Shown here: positions 1-8,332 of the stretch, in pieces
How positions within the stretch are numbered: position 1 is the stretch's first letter
Layout: every line of letters starts with the position of its first letter
NCBI GenBank assembly: GCA_039809865.1
Contig: JBDHVW010000042.1
Span: forward strand, 3,501 to 67,500
Source: QWHO01 sp039809865
GTDB taxonomy: Bacteria > Vulcanimicrobiota > Xenobia > Xenobiales > QWHO01
Direction: 5' to 3'
Length of the DNA stretch: 64,000 bases
Notes under the pieces: generated by a model
The model's database searches: none
Told to the model about the DNA's origin: nothing
The model's input: the letters and a program-made list of their open reading frames with translations, nothing else
Translations under genes and position numbers: made by a program

Positions 1-143
1 ATGTCCTCGCCCATATGGCGGGCGTGCCCGACGGCCGCCACCAGCTGCATGTCGACTTGCTGCAGGACGGTACCGACCGTCTCGCGTCCCATCCGGCCCG
101 TGGCCCCCACCACGACGACCGGGATGACGTCGTTTTCCGCCAT
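1..143 (-). CDS. dapB: 4-hydroxy-tetrahydrodipicolinate reductase, N-terminal part
   Basis: This is the first 47 codons of a minus-strand gene that leaves the window at its left edge. The predicted start MAENDVIPVVVVGATGRMGRE is a Rossmann dinucleotide-binding beta-alpha unit with the GATGRMG glycine motif typical of DapB, which reduces the cyclic dihydrodipicolinate intermediate of the lysine/diaminopimelate pathway in the cytoplasm. The ATG at 143 has a strong AGGAGGG ribosome site that overlaps the stop of the upstream M16 peptidase gene, 10 bp away, so the two are co-transcribed. An M16 peptidase next to dap genes is a familiar arrangement in several phyla. The C-terminal domain is not visible, so the call rests on the Rossmann motif and context. 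Confidence 0.8.
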   Translation of the reverse strand, partial: MAENDVIPVVVVGATGRMGRETVGTVLQQVDMQLVAAVGHARHMGED

Positions 144-153
144 CGTCCCTCCT

Positions 154-1449
154 CTAGCCCCGGGCAGCCTCGGCGGCGCCGGCGGCTCCTGCCGTGAGCG
201 GGCGACCCTTGACGCCGTCGATCTCGCTCACCGGACCCAGCACCGTCAACGTGTAGCGCTCGGTGTCGATCAACCACTCGGCCAGCTCGCGCACCTGCGC
301 GGGCGTCACCGCATCGATCTTGGCGATCACTTCCTCCAGGCTGATGAGTCGCCCGTAGTAGTGCTCGCAACGCGCCAACCGCATCATGCGGCTGGAGGTG
401 GACTCCAGCGCCAGGGCGATGGACCCCTTGAGATGCTCGCGCGAACGCTCGAACTCCACGCTGGTCATTCCATCCTTGCGCAGGTTGGTCAGCACCTCGC
501 GGGTCAGGTCGAGCACCTGAGGCATGCGCTCAGCGCTCGTGCTGGCGTAGATTCCAAACACACCGCAGTCGCGGTAGCTGTTCTGGAACGTCCCCACCGA
601 GTAGACCAGGCCGCGTTTCTCGCGAATCTCCTGGAACAACCGGCTGGACATGGACCCGCCCAGCACGCTGTCGAGCACCAGCATCGCGTAGCGTCGGTCG
701 TCGGTCTGGGAGAGGCCGTCGCAACCGTAGCACATGTAGGCCTGCTCGCAGTCTTTGGTGCGCACGGTGGTCTGAGGCTTGGAGCGCGGGACGCTGTGGT
801 TGATGTCGGCCCGCGTGGTGGGCAGCCCCTTCTCGAGGTAACCCTTGACCTGGTTCAGGAAATCCTGGTGGCGCACCTGACCGGCTGCCGCCACGATGAG
901 GTTGGGGGCCACGTAATGGCGGCCCAGATAACTCTTGAGCTCCTGGCGGGTCAGTCCGCTGACCACCTCGCGACGCCCGATGACGGGACGCCCGAGCGGG
1001 TCATCTCCCCAGAGATTCTTGGTGAAAAGGTCGAAGATGATCTCGTCGGGAGCATCCTCGTACATCTTGATTTCTTCGAGCACCACGCCCTTCTCGCGCT
1101 CGATCTCCTCTTCGTCGAGCAGCGAGTTGAGCAGCATGTCCGACAGAATCTCGAGCGCCAGAGGGAGATGGTGGTCCATCACCCGGGCGTAGTAGCAAGT
1201 GGATTCTTTCTCGGTGAAGGCATTGATGTGCCCTCCGACCCCATCCATCGCCTCGGCGATCTCCGCGGCGGTACGGGAAGGTGTTCCTTTGAAAAGCAGG
1301 TGCTCGAGAAAATGAGACAGCCCCGCCTGATCGGACTTCTCGTTACGCGACCCTACCGTAGCCCAAATGCCCAATGAGCAGGAACGAAACTCGGGCATTT
1401 CCTCGGTGACCACGGTCAAACCGTTTTCTAAGATAGTTTTTTCGTACAT
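154..1449 (-). CDS. M16 family zinc metallopeptidase (processing-peptidase-like)
   Basis: A 431-residue protein of the pitrilysin/mitochondrial-processing-peptidase family. The inverted zinc motif HxxEH is present as HFLEH at residues 46-50, and the downstream glutamate region (EREKGVVLEEIKMYEDAPDE) matches the third zinc ligand helix. The length and the second-half inactive-domain signature (SSRLFQEIREKRGLVYSV) are normal for single-chain bacterial members such as YmxG/PqqL-like proteins. No signal peptide is seen, so it is probably cytoplasmic. ATG at 1449; the stop lies 10 bp before dapB, so one transcript is likely. The natural substrate of this subgroup is not known to me. Confidence 0.92.
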   Translation of the reverse strand: MYEKTILENGLTVVTEEMPEFRSCSLGIWATVGSRNEKSDQAGLSHFLEHLLFKGTPSRTAAEIAEAMDGVGGHINAFTEKESTCYYARVMDHHLPLALEILSDMLLNSLLDEEEIEREKGVVLEEIKMYEDAPDEIIFDLFTKNLWGDDPLGRPVIGRREVVSGLTRQELKSYLGRHYVAPNLIVAAAGQVRHQDFLNQVKGYLEKGLPTTRADINHSVPRSKPQTTVRTKDCEQAYMCYGCDGLSQTDDRRYAMLVLDSVLGGSMSSRLFQEIREKRGLVYSVGTFQNSYRDCGVFGIYASTSAERMPQVLDLTREVLTNLRKDGMTSVEFERSREHLKGSIALALESTSSRMMRLARCEHYYGRLISLEEVIAKIDAVTPAQVRELAEWLIDTERYTLTVLGPVSEIDGVKGRPLTAGAAGAAEAARG

Positions 1450-1542
1450 AGTGCAGTGACTTGAAGACTGGGCTTCAACGGGATGGAGATGTTCCCCTTC
1501 GAGCCCGATTTTTAGGACCGGGCCCCACGTCGTGCCAGCGGC

Positions 1543-3180
1543 TCAGGCCACGGACGCCAACAATTCCCGCGCATGCCGGCGGGCCGTGTCGGGCGATGCG
1601 TCGCCGCTGAGCATACGGGCCAGCTCTCCCTCGCGGCGATCCCCGACCAGGGTCTCCACGGCGATGCGAGTCTGTCCCTTTGTGGCGCTCTTGGTCAGCC
1701 GGAAGTGGCGCGTGGCGCCCGCGGCCAGGACGGCCAGGTGGGTGACGCTCAGCACCTGGCAACGCTGGCTCAGTTCGCGTAGCTTGCCGGAGACGGCCTC
1801 GGCCGCGCGCCCGCCGAGCCCGGCGTCTACCTCGTCGAACACCAGGGTCGGGATTGGCTCGAAGCGCGAGAAGACGGCCACCAGCGCCAGCATCAATCGG
1901 GAGAGCTCGCCCCCCGAGGCGATTCGGGCCAGGGGCAGTGGCTCCACGCCCGGATTGGGCGCCAGCAGGAACTCGCCCCGCTCGAGCCCGCCGGGACCCG
2001 CCTCGGCCAACCCCTCCAGGCGCACCTCGAAGCGAGTGTGCTCGAGACCCAGACCCTTCAGCTCGGCCTCGACCTCGCGCGCGAGCTTCTTGGCCCCCCG
2101 TCGGCGGGCCAGGGACAGCTCGGAGGCCAGCGCGTCGCGACGAGCGCGCGCTTCGGCCAGCTGCGACTCCAGCTCGCTGCCGCGAGCCTCGGCCTGCAGT
2201 AAGGCGTCTCGTTTGGCGCGGGCCTGGCCGGCGTAGGCCAGCACCTCGCCCAGGTCAGCCCCGTACTTTCGTTTGAGGCTCCGCAGCAGGTCGAGACGGG
2301 CCTCTACCTCTTCGAGGCGCGTGGGATTGGACCCCAGCTCCTCGGAGTAAGCACTCAGCTCGAGGCTGCACTCGCCCAGAAGCATCGTGATCTCGGCCAG
2401 CCGCGACGCCAGGGGCTCGATGCCGGCCGGGTCGTGTCGGACCAGACCGCGGAGCTGGCGCTCGGCCCGATCCAGACCGGCGTGCGCCAGCATTTCGGCG
2501 ACCTGGGAGGTGCCGGCCGCCAGGTCGGAGGCTGACGCCAGGCGCCGCGCTTCGTTCAACAGCGCCTCCTCCTCGTCGGCCTGCACGCGGGCACCCTCGA
2601 TCTCGGTGAGCTCGTGGTCGAGCCACTCCAGCTCCCGGTTGCGATCGCGCTCGGCCTGTCGCAGGGCCTCCAGTTCGTGGGATAGCTGCGTGGCCAGGCG
2701 GTGGGCCGCGGAGTAGACCTCCAGGCGCGCCAGGTGCTCTCCCCCCACCGACCGGTCGAGCAGCTCCAGATGGCGCGAGGGGCGCAAGAGGCTGTAGTGC
2801 TGGTGCTGACCGTGCAGGTCGACGAGATACTCGGACAGCTCGCGCAAATTGCCCAGCGTGCTCATGCGGGCGTTGATCCGGGCCACGCTGCGCCCCCCCG
2901 CGCCGATCTCACGCGAGAGCACGACCTCGTCACCCTCGTCCATTCCCCACTGCTCCAGGAGCTGCCGCGCCGGCCCGGGCTCGAGCCGAAAACGCCCCTG
3001 CACCCGGCAGCCGGCGTGGGCCTTCTGCTCGAGTTGCCCCCCGAGCAAGAACTGCAAGGCATCCAGCACGATGGACTTGCCCGCGCCCGTCTCTCCGGTC
3101 AGGACATTGAACGCTCCGTCAAACTCCAGGCGGGCTTCCTGGACCAGGGCGAAGTTGAAAATTTCGATTTCTTCCAGCAT
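1543..3180 (-). CDS. recN: DNA repair protein RecN
   Basis: SMC-like ATPase of double-strand-break repair, 545 residues. Walker A is GETGAGKS at residues 29-36, the long middle is coiled-coil, and the C-terminal head has the ABC signature (ASGGELSRLMLALVAVF) and Walker B (TLVFDEVDAGLGG). I place the start at the ATG at 3180 (MLEEIEIFNF); in-frame extension to a TTG at 3228 adds residues that do not resemble RecN. The gene is divergent from the HxlR regulator; the 216-bp spacer holds a perfect palindrome CCATGCATGG (3267-3276). I saw no convincing LexA box. Confidence 0.95.
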   Translation of the reverse strand: MLEEIEIFNFALVQEARLEFDGAFNVLTGETGAGKSIVLDALQFLLGGQLEQKAHAGCRVQGRFRLEPGPARQLLEQWGMDEGDEVVLSREIGAGGRSVARINARMSTLGNLRELSEYLVDLHGQHQHYSLLRPSRHLELLDRSVGGEHLARLEVYSAAHRLATQLSHELEALRQAERDRNRELEWLDHELTEIEGARVQADEEEALLNEARRLASASDLAAGTSQVAEMLAHAGLDRAERQLRGLVRHDPAGIEPLASRLAEITMLLGECSLELSAYSEELGSNPTRLEEVEARLDLLRSLKRKYGADLGEVLAYAGQARAKRDALLQAEARGSELESQLAEARARRDALASELSLARRRGAKKLAREVEAELKGLGLEHTRFEVRLEGLAEAGPGGLERGEFLLAPNPGVEPLPLARIASGGELSRLMLALVAVFSRFEPIPTLVFDEVDAGLGGRAAEAVSGKLRELSQRCQVLSVTHLAVLAAGATRHFRLTKSATKGQTRIAVETLVGDRREGELARMLSGDASPDTARRHARELLASVA

Positions 3181-3396
3181 AGGAGTTGAATTCTCCCCAA
3201 CACGGGGAAGTCTCCTGCAAAATCTCAAAAAATTTCACGATACGTGTAGTTCAACCATGTTTTTGCCCATGCATGGAAGTCCGGACTCGATGTCGGCCTT
3301 ACGCAAGCTGGCGAGGGCGTTTTGCCGTCGTTGGCGTTGGGGCCGGGACGGTGGAGCGAAGGTGAAGCCGGCGGGACATGGGAAACCGGAGAGAGG

Positions 3397-3792
3397 ATGA
3401 GGCCAACGACATCCAGTCGGCAGGGGGAGGCCTGCCAATCGATCCGGCACGTGCTGGGTCGCCTGGGCGACAAGTGGAGCCTGCTGATCGTCTTCAATCT
3501 GGCCCGAGGCCCATTGCGCTTCAACGAGCTGCGCCGCACCGTCGAGGGGATCTCACAGAGAATGCTGACCCTGACGCTGCGCGAGCTGGAGCGGGACGGG
3601 CTGGTGCTGCGCACCGTGACCCCCTCGGTGCCGCCCCGCGTGGACTACGAGCTGACCGAGCTCGGGACGGGACTCCTGGAGCCAACCCGGCGCCTGGTGG
3701 AGTGGGCCTTGCGCAACCAGGTCGCGATGGAGACGGCCCGGCGCGAGTACGACGCTAGGCCCCCCGAATCTCCCCGTCATGGAAGACCTTGA
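3397..3792 (+). CDS. HxlR-family winged-helix transcriptional regulator
   Basis: 131 residues with the typical HxlR core: an N-terminal Cys followed by the winged helix (HVLGRLGDKWSLLIVFNLARG, then LRFNELRRTVEGISQRMLTLTLRELERDGLV). The family binds DNA as dimers and often responds to redox or electrophile stress; here Cys9 is in the position of the sensor cysteine of HypR/YodB-type members, though that role is inferred. The ATG at 3397 with GGAGAG just upstream is preferred over more distal in-frame starts because it begins shortly before the conserved domain. Its 3' end overlaps the convergent I9-like gene by 38 bp. Target genes are unknown. Confidence 0.88.
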   Translation: MRPTTSSRQGEACQSIRHVLGRLGDKWSLLIVFNLARGPLRFNELRRTVEGISQRMLTLTLRELERDGLVLRTVTPSVPPRVDYELTELGTGLLEPTRRLVEWALRNQVAMETARREYDARPPESPRHGRP

Positions 3793-4045
3793 CCACGCGC
3801 GGGGCCAGGATCAGGCTGTTGAGGGCACTGCGGGGGATGTCGGCGGAAAAGGCGTTGATGATGTAGAGGTCGTCCTTTACCGTGCCGCGCAGGGTGCTGA
3901 CCAGGCGGCGGTCGTCCTCTTTGAGGCCGTCGGTGGTCTGGATGATGACGGTGAGCAGCTCGGGGGCGGCCGGATCGTCCAGCATCGCCCGCAACGAGGG
4001 ATCGAGCTTCTGGTTTTCCAGGCCCGACTGGGATTCTTCGAACAT
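3755..4045 (-). CDS. stand-alone peptidase-inhibitor-I9-like (subtilisin propeptide-like) protein
   Basis: 96 residues. The pattern TVIIQTTDG, then a loop, then LRGTVKDDLYIINAFSADIP and RVVKVFHDGEIR resembles the propeptide/inhibitor I9 fold that precedes S8 subtilisin-like proteases (beta strand VIV-T, helix, K-L-INAFSA, then V--V--D). No protease domain follows. The ATG at 4045 overlaps the TGA of the clostripain-like gene by one base (TGATG), so the two are translationally coupled. A free I9 domain can be an inhibitor or folding helper; here it is paired with a C11 rather than an S8 enzyme, so its target is uncertain. No signal peptide. Confidence 0.6.
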   Translation of the reverse strand: MFEESQSGLENQKLDPSLRAMLDDPAAPELLTVIIQTTDGLKEDDRRLVSTLRGTVKDDLYIINAFSADIPRSALNSLILAPRVVKVFHDGEIRGA

Positions 4046-5289
4046 CAGCCAGCCTTCGGGCCGACCCGAGCGACTTCCTTGATCGCCTCGTCCCAAAACG
4101 TGTCCCGCGCAAACCGCAGGGCCGCATAACGCCCCTCGACCGGGGCGGGAAGCTCACCCTCGGGCAGGTAGACGGACAGACCGGGCGAGCCGATGCTACC
4201 CAGCACCACGTCCTGCAGCGCTTGCAGAGCCTCGTGGGCGCGGTCGCGCAGCCCCCGAGAGAGCCGCTCGTCGTCCTTCAACTTGTGCAGGAAGGTCGAC
4301 AGGTCGCGCATCTCCGAGAGCGGACGATCCCAGTCGTGTTTCCAGAAGTGTGGCGTGGCGTGCACGTGGGCGGCCACCAGCTCGCGGTCCTGGCCTTGGA
4401 AGGTATGGGCCAGATGGTCGAGCGCTCTCGTGAGAGGGGGGATCTTCTCCAGGTCCAGGGCCCCCATCGTGGGCGTCTGCCCGGGAGTGGTGGCGCAGGC
4501 CTCCACCACCGCCAGAGCGCCCTCGTGCGCGGATTTGCCGGGTAGCGTGGCGACCACCTGGCCCAGGGGAATGCCCACGCCCTCCTCGCCGCTCTGCGAG
4601 GCGACCAGATAGTGCGCACGCGGGTAGATCTCGTGGGCGATTTCGACCTGGGCCATCAGGCACGAGTTGAACACCAGCACGTCCGGCTTGAGCCCGGAGG
4701 CTTCCAGAGCCTGCGACGCCTCGCCCGGCAACAAGAAGCGGCGGCGATCCACGTCGCTGACCGAGCCCAGGAAGCCGCCCCCGTGGCCGCCCAGGACCAC
4801 CATCGTGTGCTCGGCCGGGTATTTCTCCATGCCCCAACGCAAGAAATCTTGCAGCGACTGGGGGCGGCTCATGTCCACGCCCTCCAAGCGGGTGCCATCC
4901 GAGCGCAGAGCCACGGCGGCACCGTTCTGCTTCACGCCTAGCTGCGAGCCTACGACCACGCTGTCGGTGGGGACGATCTCCTCCAGCGATTGGCGCGCCG
5001 CAGCTTCGATATCCGGCGAAGCAGAGCTATAAATCAGGACGGCCCATTGACTGCGCTCGCCTCCGGCTGGCTGCGCGACGCCATAGCCTTCACTACGCTC
5101 GCCTGCGGCTCGCTGCGCGCTGCCATCGCATTGACTACGCTCGCCTGCGGCTGGCTGCGCGACGCCATAGCCTTCACTACGCTCGCCTGCGGCTCGCTGC
5201 GCGCTGCCATCGCATTGACTACGCTCGCCTGCGGCTCGCTGCGCGCTGCGCTTGCATGTTTCCGTCTTCGTGGAACTCACCTTTTGCAT
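4045..5289 (-). CDS. clostripain-like C11 cysteine peptidase with repeat N-terminus
   Basis: 414 residues from the ATG at 5289. The C11 domain starts at about residue 82 (WAVLIYSSASPDIEAA) and shows the catalytic pair: His169 in VVLGGHGGG and Cys210 in VLVFNSCLMAQVEIA, as in clostripain, which cleaves after basic residues. Residues 15-81 are a 14-residue tandem repeat (SAQRAAGERSEGYG and variants) encoded by a DNA minisatellite. A start inside or after the repeat is possible, since no clear ribosome site precedes 5289 and no signal peptide is seen. It is coupled by a one-base overlap to the I9-like gene downstream. The family is often secreted and auto-activating. Confidence 0.82.
   Translation of the reverse strand: MQKVSSTKTETCKRSAQRAAGERSQCDGSAQRAAGERSEGYGVAQPAAGERSQCDGSAQRAAGERSEGYGVAQPAGGERSQWAVLIYSSASPDIEAAARQSLEEIVPTDSVVVGSQLGVKQNGAAVALRSDGTRLEGVDMSRPQSLQDFLRWGMEKYPAEHTMVVLGGHGGGFLGSVSDVDRRRFLLPGEASQALEASGLKPDVLVFNSCLMAQVEIAHEIYPRAHYLVASQSGEEGVGIPLGQVVATLPGKSAHEGALAVVEACATTPGQTPTMGALDLEKIPPLTRALDHLAHTFQGQDRELVAAHVHATPHFWKHDWDRPLSEMRDLSTFLHKLKDDERLSRGLRDRAHEALQALQDVVLGSIGSPGLSVYLPEGELPAPVEGRYAALRFARDTFWDEAIKEVARVGPKAG
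5047..5247. repeat. 42-bp tandem repeat (84-bp higher-order) inside the C11 peptidase gene
   Basis: About 4.8 copies of a 42-bp unit, alternating between two subtypes so that the larger period is 84 bp. On the coding strand the units read SAQRAAGERSQCDG, SAQRAAGERSEGYG and VAQPAAGERSQCDG. The copies are nearly identical at DNA level, implying recent expansion or gene conversion. The plus strand of the tract is also open in frame. The repeat lies immediately before the conserved catalytic domain. Confidence 0.9.
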
Positions 5290-5353
5290 CGGATACAATT
5301 TAGTTGACGCCCCTCAAAAGGGCCTGAATCCTGGTGGGAGAAGAAAATTCAGC

Positions 5354-5692
5354 ATGCGGCGTGGGCTGAGCTTGTTGGAGATCGTGGTCGCGGTGGGCTT
5401 CCTGGCCATCTCGCTGATCATGGTCTTGAGCCTGATGCCGGCCGGAATCCTCTCGCTCGATCAGGCCGAGAAGCTCGAAACCGGCACCAGCCTCGGCACG
5501 ATGCTGGTCGAGGAGGCGCGCCAGCCGGCCGAGCCTGAAACGCTTCCCTTCACCCTGAACGGCACCGAATATACCTGCCGGCGCTGGTCGGACAACGTCA
5601 GCGACGAGCTGTTCGACGTGCACGTGCGGGTGGAGTGGCGCAACGCCAAAGCTCCACTCGAGTTCTGGCAGCGCAAGGACCGTCGCACTTGA
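5354..5692 (+). CDS. type IV prepilin-like protein (PilV/GspI-type)
   Basis: 112 residues beginning MRRG/LSLLEIVVAVGFLAISLIMVL: a short basic leader, Gly at -1, and Glu at +5 of the mature protein, i.e. a class III signal for the prepilin peptidase, followed by the hydrophobic N-helix. The ATG at 5354 is chosen because it gives this leader; the frame is open further upstream but that part is not pilin-like. First gene of a three-gene chain; its TGA overlaps the TTG start of the next gene. Likely a minor pseudopilin of a type IV pilus or type II-like machine; motor and channel genes are not here. Confidence 0.85.
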   Translation: MRRGLSLLEIVVAVGFLAISLIMVLSLMPAGILSLDQAEKLETGTSLGTMLVEEARQPAEPETLPFTLNGTEYTCRRWSDNVSDELFDVHVRVEWRNAKAPLEFWQRKDRRT

Positions 5693-6246
5693 AGCGCGGC
5701 TTCACGCTGGTCGAGGTGCTGATCTCAGGAGCGCTCCTGTTCACCCTGATCGCCCTCAGCGTGAGGGTCTTCGTCCCGGCGCTGACCATCTGGCGGCGCA
5801 ATCAAGCCAAAGCCACCGTCCAGCAGGCGGCTTTGCAGACCGCTTATCGGATTCGCCACGACGTCTTCCACAGCGCGCCCGGCGTGATGCAGGTCAAGCC
5901 GCGCCTGCTGGTTGTGCTGAGCGCGGGAGAGCCTCCCGCCTTCGACCAGGACGGACAGCCGCTCTGGAGCGAGTGGGTTGGCTACTGGCTGGATGACGAC
6001 GGCCGCCTGTGGCGCTTCACGCGGCCCATTCCGCCCACTCCGGACGCCCCGACCACCGTGCCGACGGGACTCCCCTCCGATGCCGACCTGACCGATCACG
6101 GCCGCATCGTGGCGCGCGACGTCCTCAGCTTCATCCCGACCGCGGGTCCCACCGGGGGCGCCCGCTATCGCCTCAAGCTCGAGTTCGGCGGTTTCAGCTA
6201 CGAATTGCTGAGCGGGGCCGTTTCCGCCTATCAGGGGGACACTTGA
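5689..6246 (+). CDS. type IV prepilin-like protein (PilW/GspJ-type)
   Basis: 185 residues starting at TTG 5689 (TTGA overlap with the previous stop), giving MKRG/FTLVEVLISGALLFTLIALSV, a textbook prepilin leader with cleavage before Phe and Glu at +5. The remainder, with many paired polar and aromatic residues (SEWVGYWLDDDGRLWRFT), resembles the globular part of PilW/GspJ minor pilins. No ATG would preserve the leader, which supports the TTG start. Translation is presumably coupled to the genes on both sides. Confidence 0.85.
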   Translation: MKRGFTLVEVLISGALLFTLIALSVRVFVPALTIWRRNQAKATVQQAALQTAYRIRHDVFHSAPGVMQVKPRLLVVLSAGEPPAFDQDGQPLWSEWVGYWLDDDGRLWRFTRPIPPTPDAPTTVPTGLPSDADLTDHGRIVARDVLSFIPTAGPTGGARYRLKLEFGGFSYELLSGAVSAYQGDT

Positions 6247-7907
6247 GGAGGCGCGCCCTGGCGCTGCCCACGGTGCTCGGCGTGATCGCCGTGCTGCTGA
6301 CGCTCGGCCTGGCGCTCTGCACTCTGAGCACGGTGTCGCTCAACCTGGCCCGCCACAATTACCTGGAGGCCCGCGCCCAGCTGCTGGCGCGCTCCGGGTT
6401 GGCCGAGTTCGTGGCCCAGATGCGCCGCATCGAGGCCACTCTGCCGCTGCCGCCCGCCATCCCCACGACGGACCTGGCCACCAGCTTCGCCGATGTCGAG
6501 ATCGTGCCGGGCTGCCATCTTGGTTTCCGCCCGGGGCTGGCCTACAAGTCGACCGACAACCTGTATTCCGAGTTCCCCCAGGCGGGCTACGTGGACCGCG
6601 GCACCACGGCCAAGAGCGTGCCTCCATTCACGCTCGAGGTCATTCTGCACGTCGAGGTGGAGGGCGTCCAGCGCGAGTTCCGCGCCCTGGTGCGCCGCGT
6701 CTGGCCCTATGCAGCCTACGTCGACCAGGGCCCCCTGGTGCTGTGCGGCTGGCCCGACGCCGAGGTGGCTCCCACCCACGTGGACGGCTCGGTCTACAAA
6801 GGGCGCAACTGGCCCGGCCCGATGTTCGAGAACGAAACCGACCCGGACGCCCAGAGCCCCCGCCTCTGGGTGACGCGGCGCGAGCTGACGCGCTGTATGG
6901 TGATGAACGTCCCGGGCGCGGTGACGCTGGGCCCGCATCTCTCGCAGAACCTGGCGTTCAATCCCTACGGTCCGACCGGCTCCACCACGTTGCCCAACGC
7001 CTGCATCGCGGGCGGGACGCCCCACTGGTTCAAGGTGAGCGCGGTCAACCGGGCGCCGTTGCAGGTTCCGCCCGGCTCCGGAACGGCCGATCCGGGCAAC
7101 CACCTGGAAGGCTCCGCCGACCTGGACGACGACCTCTCCGCGCTGGGCTCGGGAGCGGTGTTCGCGGCCGCCGGCAACCGCTTTGACGGCACGGTGCTCT
7201 ACAAGGACCCGCGCCTGGACCCGCTGGACCTGCTGCGGCCCTCGTTCATGGCCCCCGGCACGGTGGTTACGGGGCTGCCCCTGGTCACCCCGGGCTTCCC
7301 CGACCCGCGCGACACCTACGTGCTGAACCGCACCCTGGCCCTGGACGGCTCCACCACTTCGCGCTGGGAGATCGACGGCAACCTGGTCAGCCGCATGATC
7401 TGGCCGCCGCTGGATCCGGGCGAGGACGCCGGTACGGTCATCGTGGAGTCCTACCCCGCCGGCCTGGAGCTGCGCGATTGCTCGCTACACGTCAAGGGCG
7501 ACCTCGATCTGTGGCGTCCGCTGGCCCAGGATCCCACCTATACCGACTATCCGCCCACCGTGCTCTCGGGCACGAACGCCACGCTCATCGTGGACGGCAC
7601 GCTGACTCTGGGTGGCGGCCGACTGGACTCGCACGACCAGGGCATGGTCATCTACGCGCGACATCTGGTGATGCGCGCGGGGGGGGATTTCCGGGGGCTC
7701 ATCGTGGCGGATCGGTCGGCCTCGGTGCTGCCAGACGGCACCAACCACCTGAGCGTGCGCGGCGGCATCGTGTGCGGCGGCGTGCCGGGCGCCGAGGGCT
7801 TACCGGGGATGGTGTTGCGCTCGATGGACCTCAAGCACGACCCGCGCTACCTGAAGACGTTGCACTCGATCGGCACGTTCCGGTTGACGGGGTGGCAGCA
7901 ACTCTAA
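6243..7907 (+). CDS. PilX/GspK-like pilus assembly protein with large extracytoplasmic domain
   Basis: 554 residues from TTG 6243, again using a TTGA overlap. The N-terminus (RRRALALPTVLGVIAVLLTLGLALCTLS) is a basic stretch plus one membrane helix without the consensus Gly/Phe cleavage site, then SLNLARHNYLEARAQLLARSGLAEFVAQM, as in PilX/GspK-like proteins. The rest (about 480 residues) is a beta-rich region with many Gly, Pro and Asp, ending in short repeated strands (LIVDGTLTLGGGRL) that suggest a beta-helix. Last gene of the prepilin chain. Confidence 0.7.
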   Translation: MRRRALALPTVLGVIAVLLTLGLALCTLSTVSLNLARHNYLEARAQLLARSGLAEFVAQMRRIEATLPLPPAIPTTDLATSFADVEIVPGCHLGFRPGLAYKSTDNLYSEFPQAGYVDRGTTAKSVPPFTLEVILHVEVEGVQREFRALVRRVWPYAAYVDQGPLVLCGWPDAEVAPTHVDGSVYKGRNWPGPMFENETDPDAQSPRLWVTRRELTRCMVMNVPGAVTLGPHLSQNLAFNPYGPTGSTTLPNACIAGGTPHWFKVSAVNRAPLQVPPGSGTADPGNHLEGSADLDDDLSALGSGAVFAAAGNRFDGTVLYKDPRLDPLDLLRPSFMAPGTVVTGLPLVTPGFPDPRDTYVLNRTLALDGSTTSRWEIDGNLVSRMIWPPLDPGEDAGTVIVESYPAGLELRDCSLHVKGDLDLWRPLAQDPTYTDYPPTVLSGTNATLIVDGTLTLGGGRLDSHDQGMVIYARHLVMRAGGDFRGLIVADRSASVLPDGTNHLSVRGGIVCGGVPGAEGLPGMVLRSMDLKHDPRYLKTLHSIGTFRLTGWQQL

Positions 7908-7996
7908 GGTCGGCAGCCCCGGCGCCAAATCCGGCGCGCATCTTGCCGAGCCGCCCCCGCCATCCCGGGTCGGCAGCCCCCGGCGCCAAATTCGGC
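7908..7996. repeat. two imperfect 28-bp direct repeats, 60 bp apart
   Basis: GGTCGGCAGCCCCGGCGCC at 7908 recurs at 7968 with one inserted C, and the copies remain alike for about 28 bp. Each contains the palindrome GGCGCC, and a shared TTGCCGA lies further downstream of each. They fill the gap between the prepilin operon and a small ORF. No T-tract follows, so they are not ordinary terminators; the function is unknown. Confidence 0.6.
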
Positions 7997-8031
7997 CACC
8001 GCTGGCTTGCCGAAGGCCATTCCCGATCGTC

Positions 8032-8274
8032 ATGTTTCCCCAACTGCCCGTGCTCGCGAAAGGAGAGTCCTTTCGACTGGACCTCCTGATCGGCGTGAAA
8101 TTGGGGAAACGCAAATTCTGGGTCAACGGGGAAGTGGACGGAACCGCCCACGATGTGACTCAGGATGCACAGCGAGCAGCCAAGATCGACCTGCCCAGGG
8201 TCCGCCTCACGGCCGAGGATACTCTGGCCCCCGACTGCGTCGAACGTCTCATCGCACAGCTGACGGCTCTCTGA
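8032..8274 (+). CDS. hypothetical protein, 80 residues
   Basis: A short ORF (MFPQLPVLAKGESFRLDLLIG...) between the prepilin operon and glyQS, on the same strand. Composition is ordinary and predicted structure is mixed strand and helix, with no membrane segment and no motif that I recognise. No good ribosome site precedes the ATG. It may be real because it has balanced amino-acid use and fills the gap cleanly, ending 58 bp before glyQS, but there is no independent evidence. Confidence 0.45.
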   Translation: MFPQLPVLAKGESFRLDLLIGVKLGKRKFWVNGEVDGTAHDVTQDAQRAAKIDLPRVRLTAEDTLAPDCVERLIAQLTAL

Positions 8275-8332
8275 AAGGGAAACCCTGACGCGGGAAGAAC
8301 CTCGTCCCCTTCAGCAAAGGAGAGTTTCGAGC

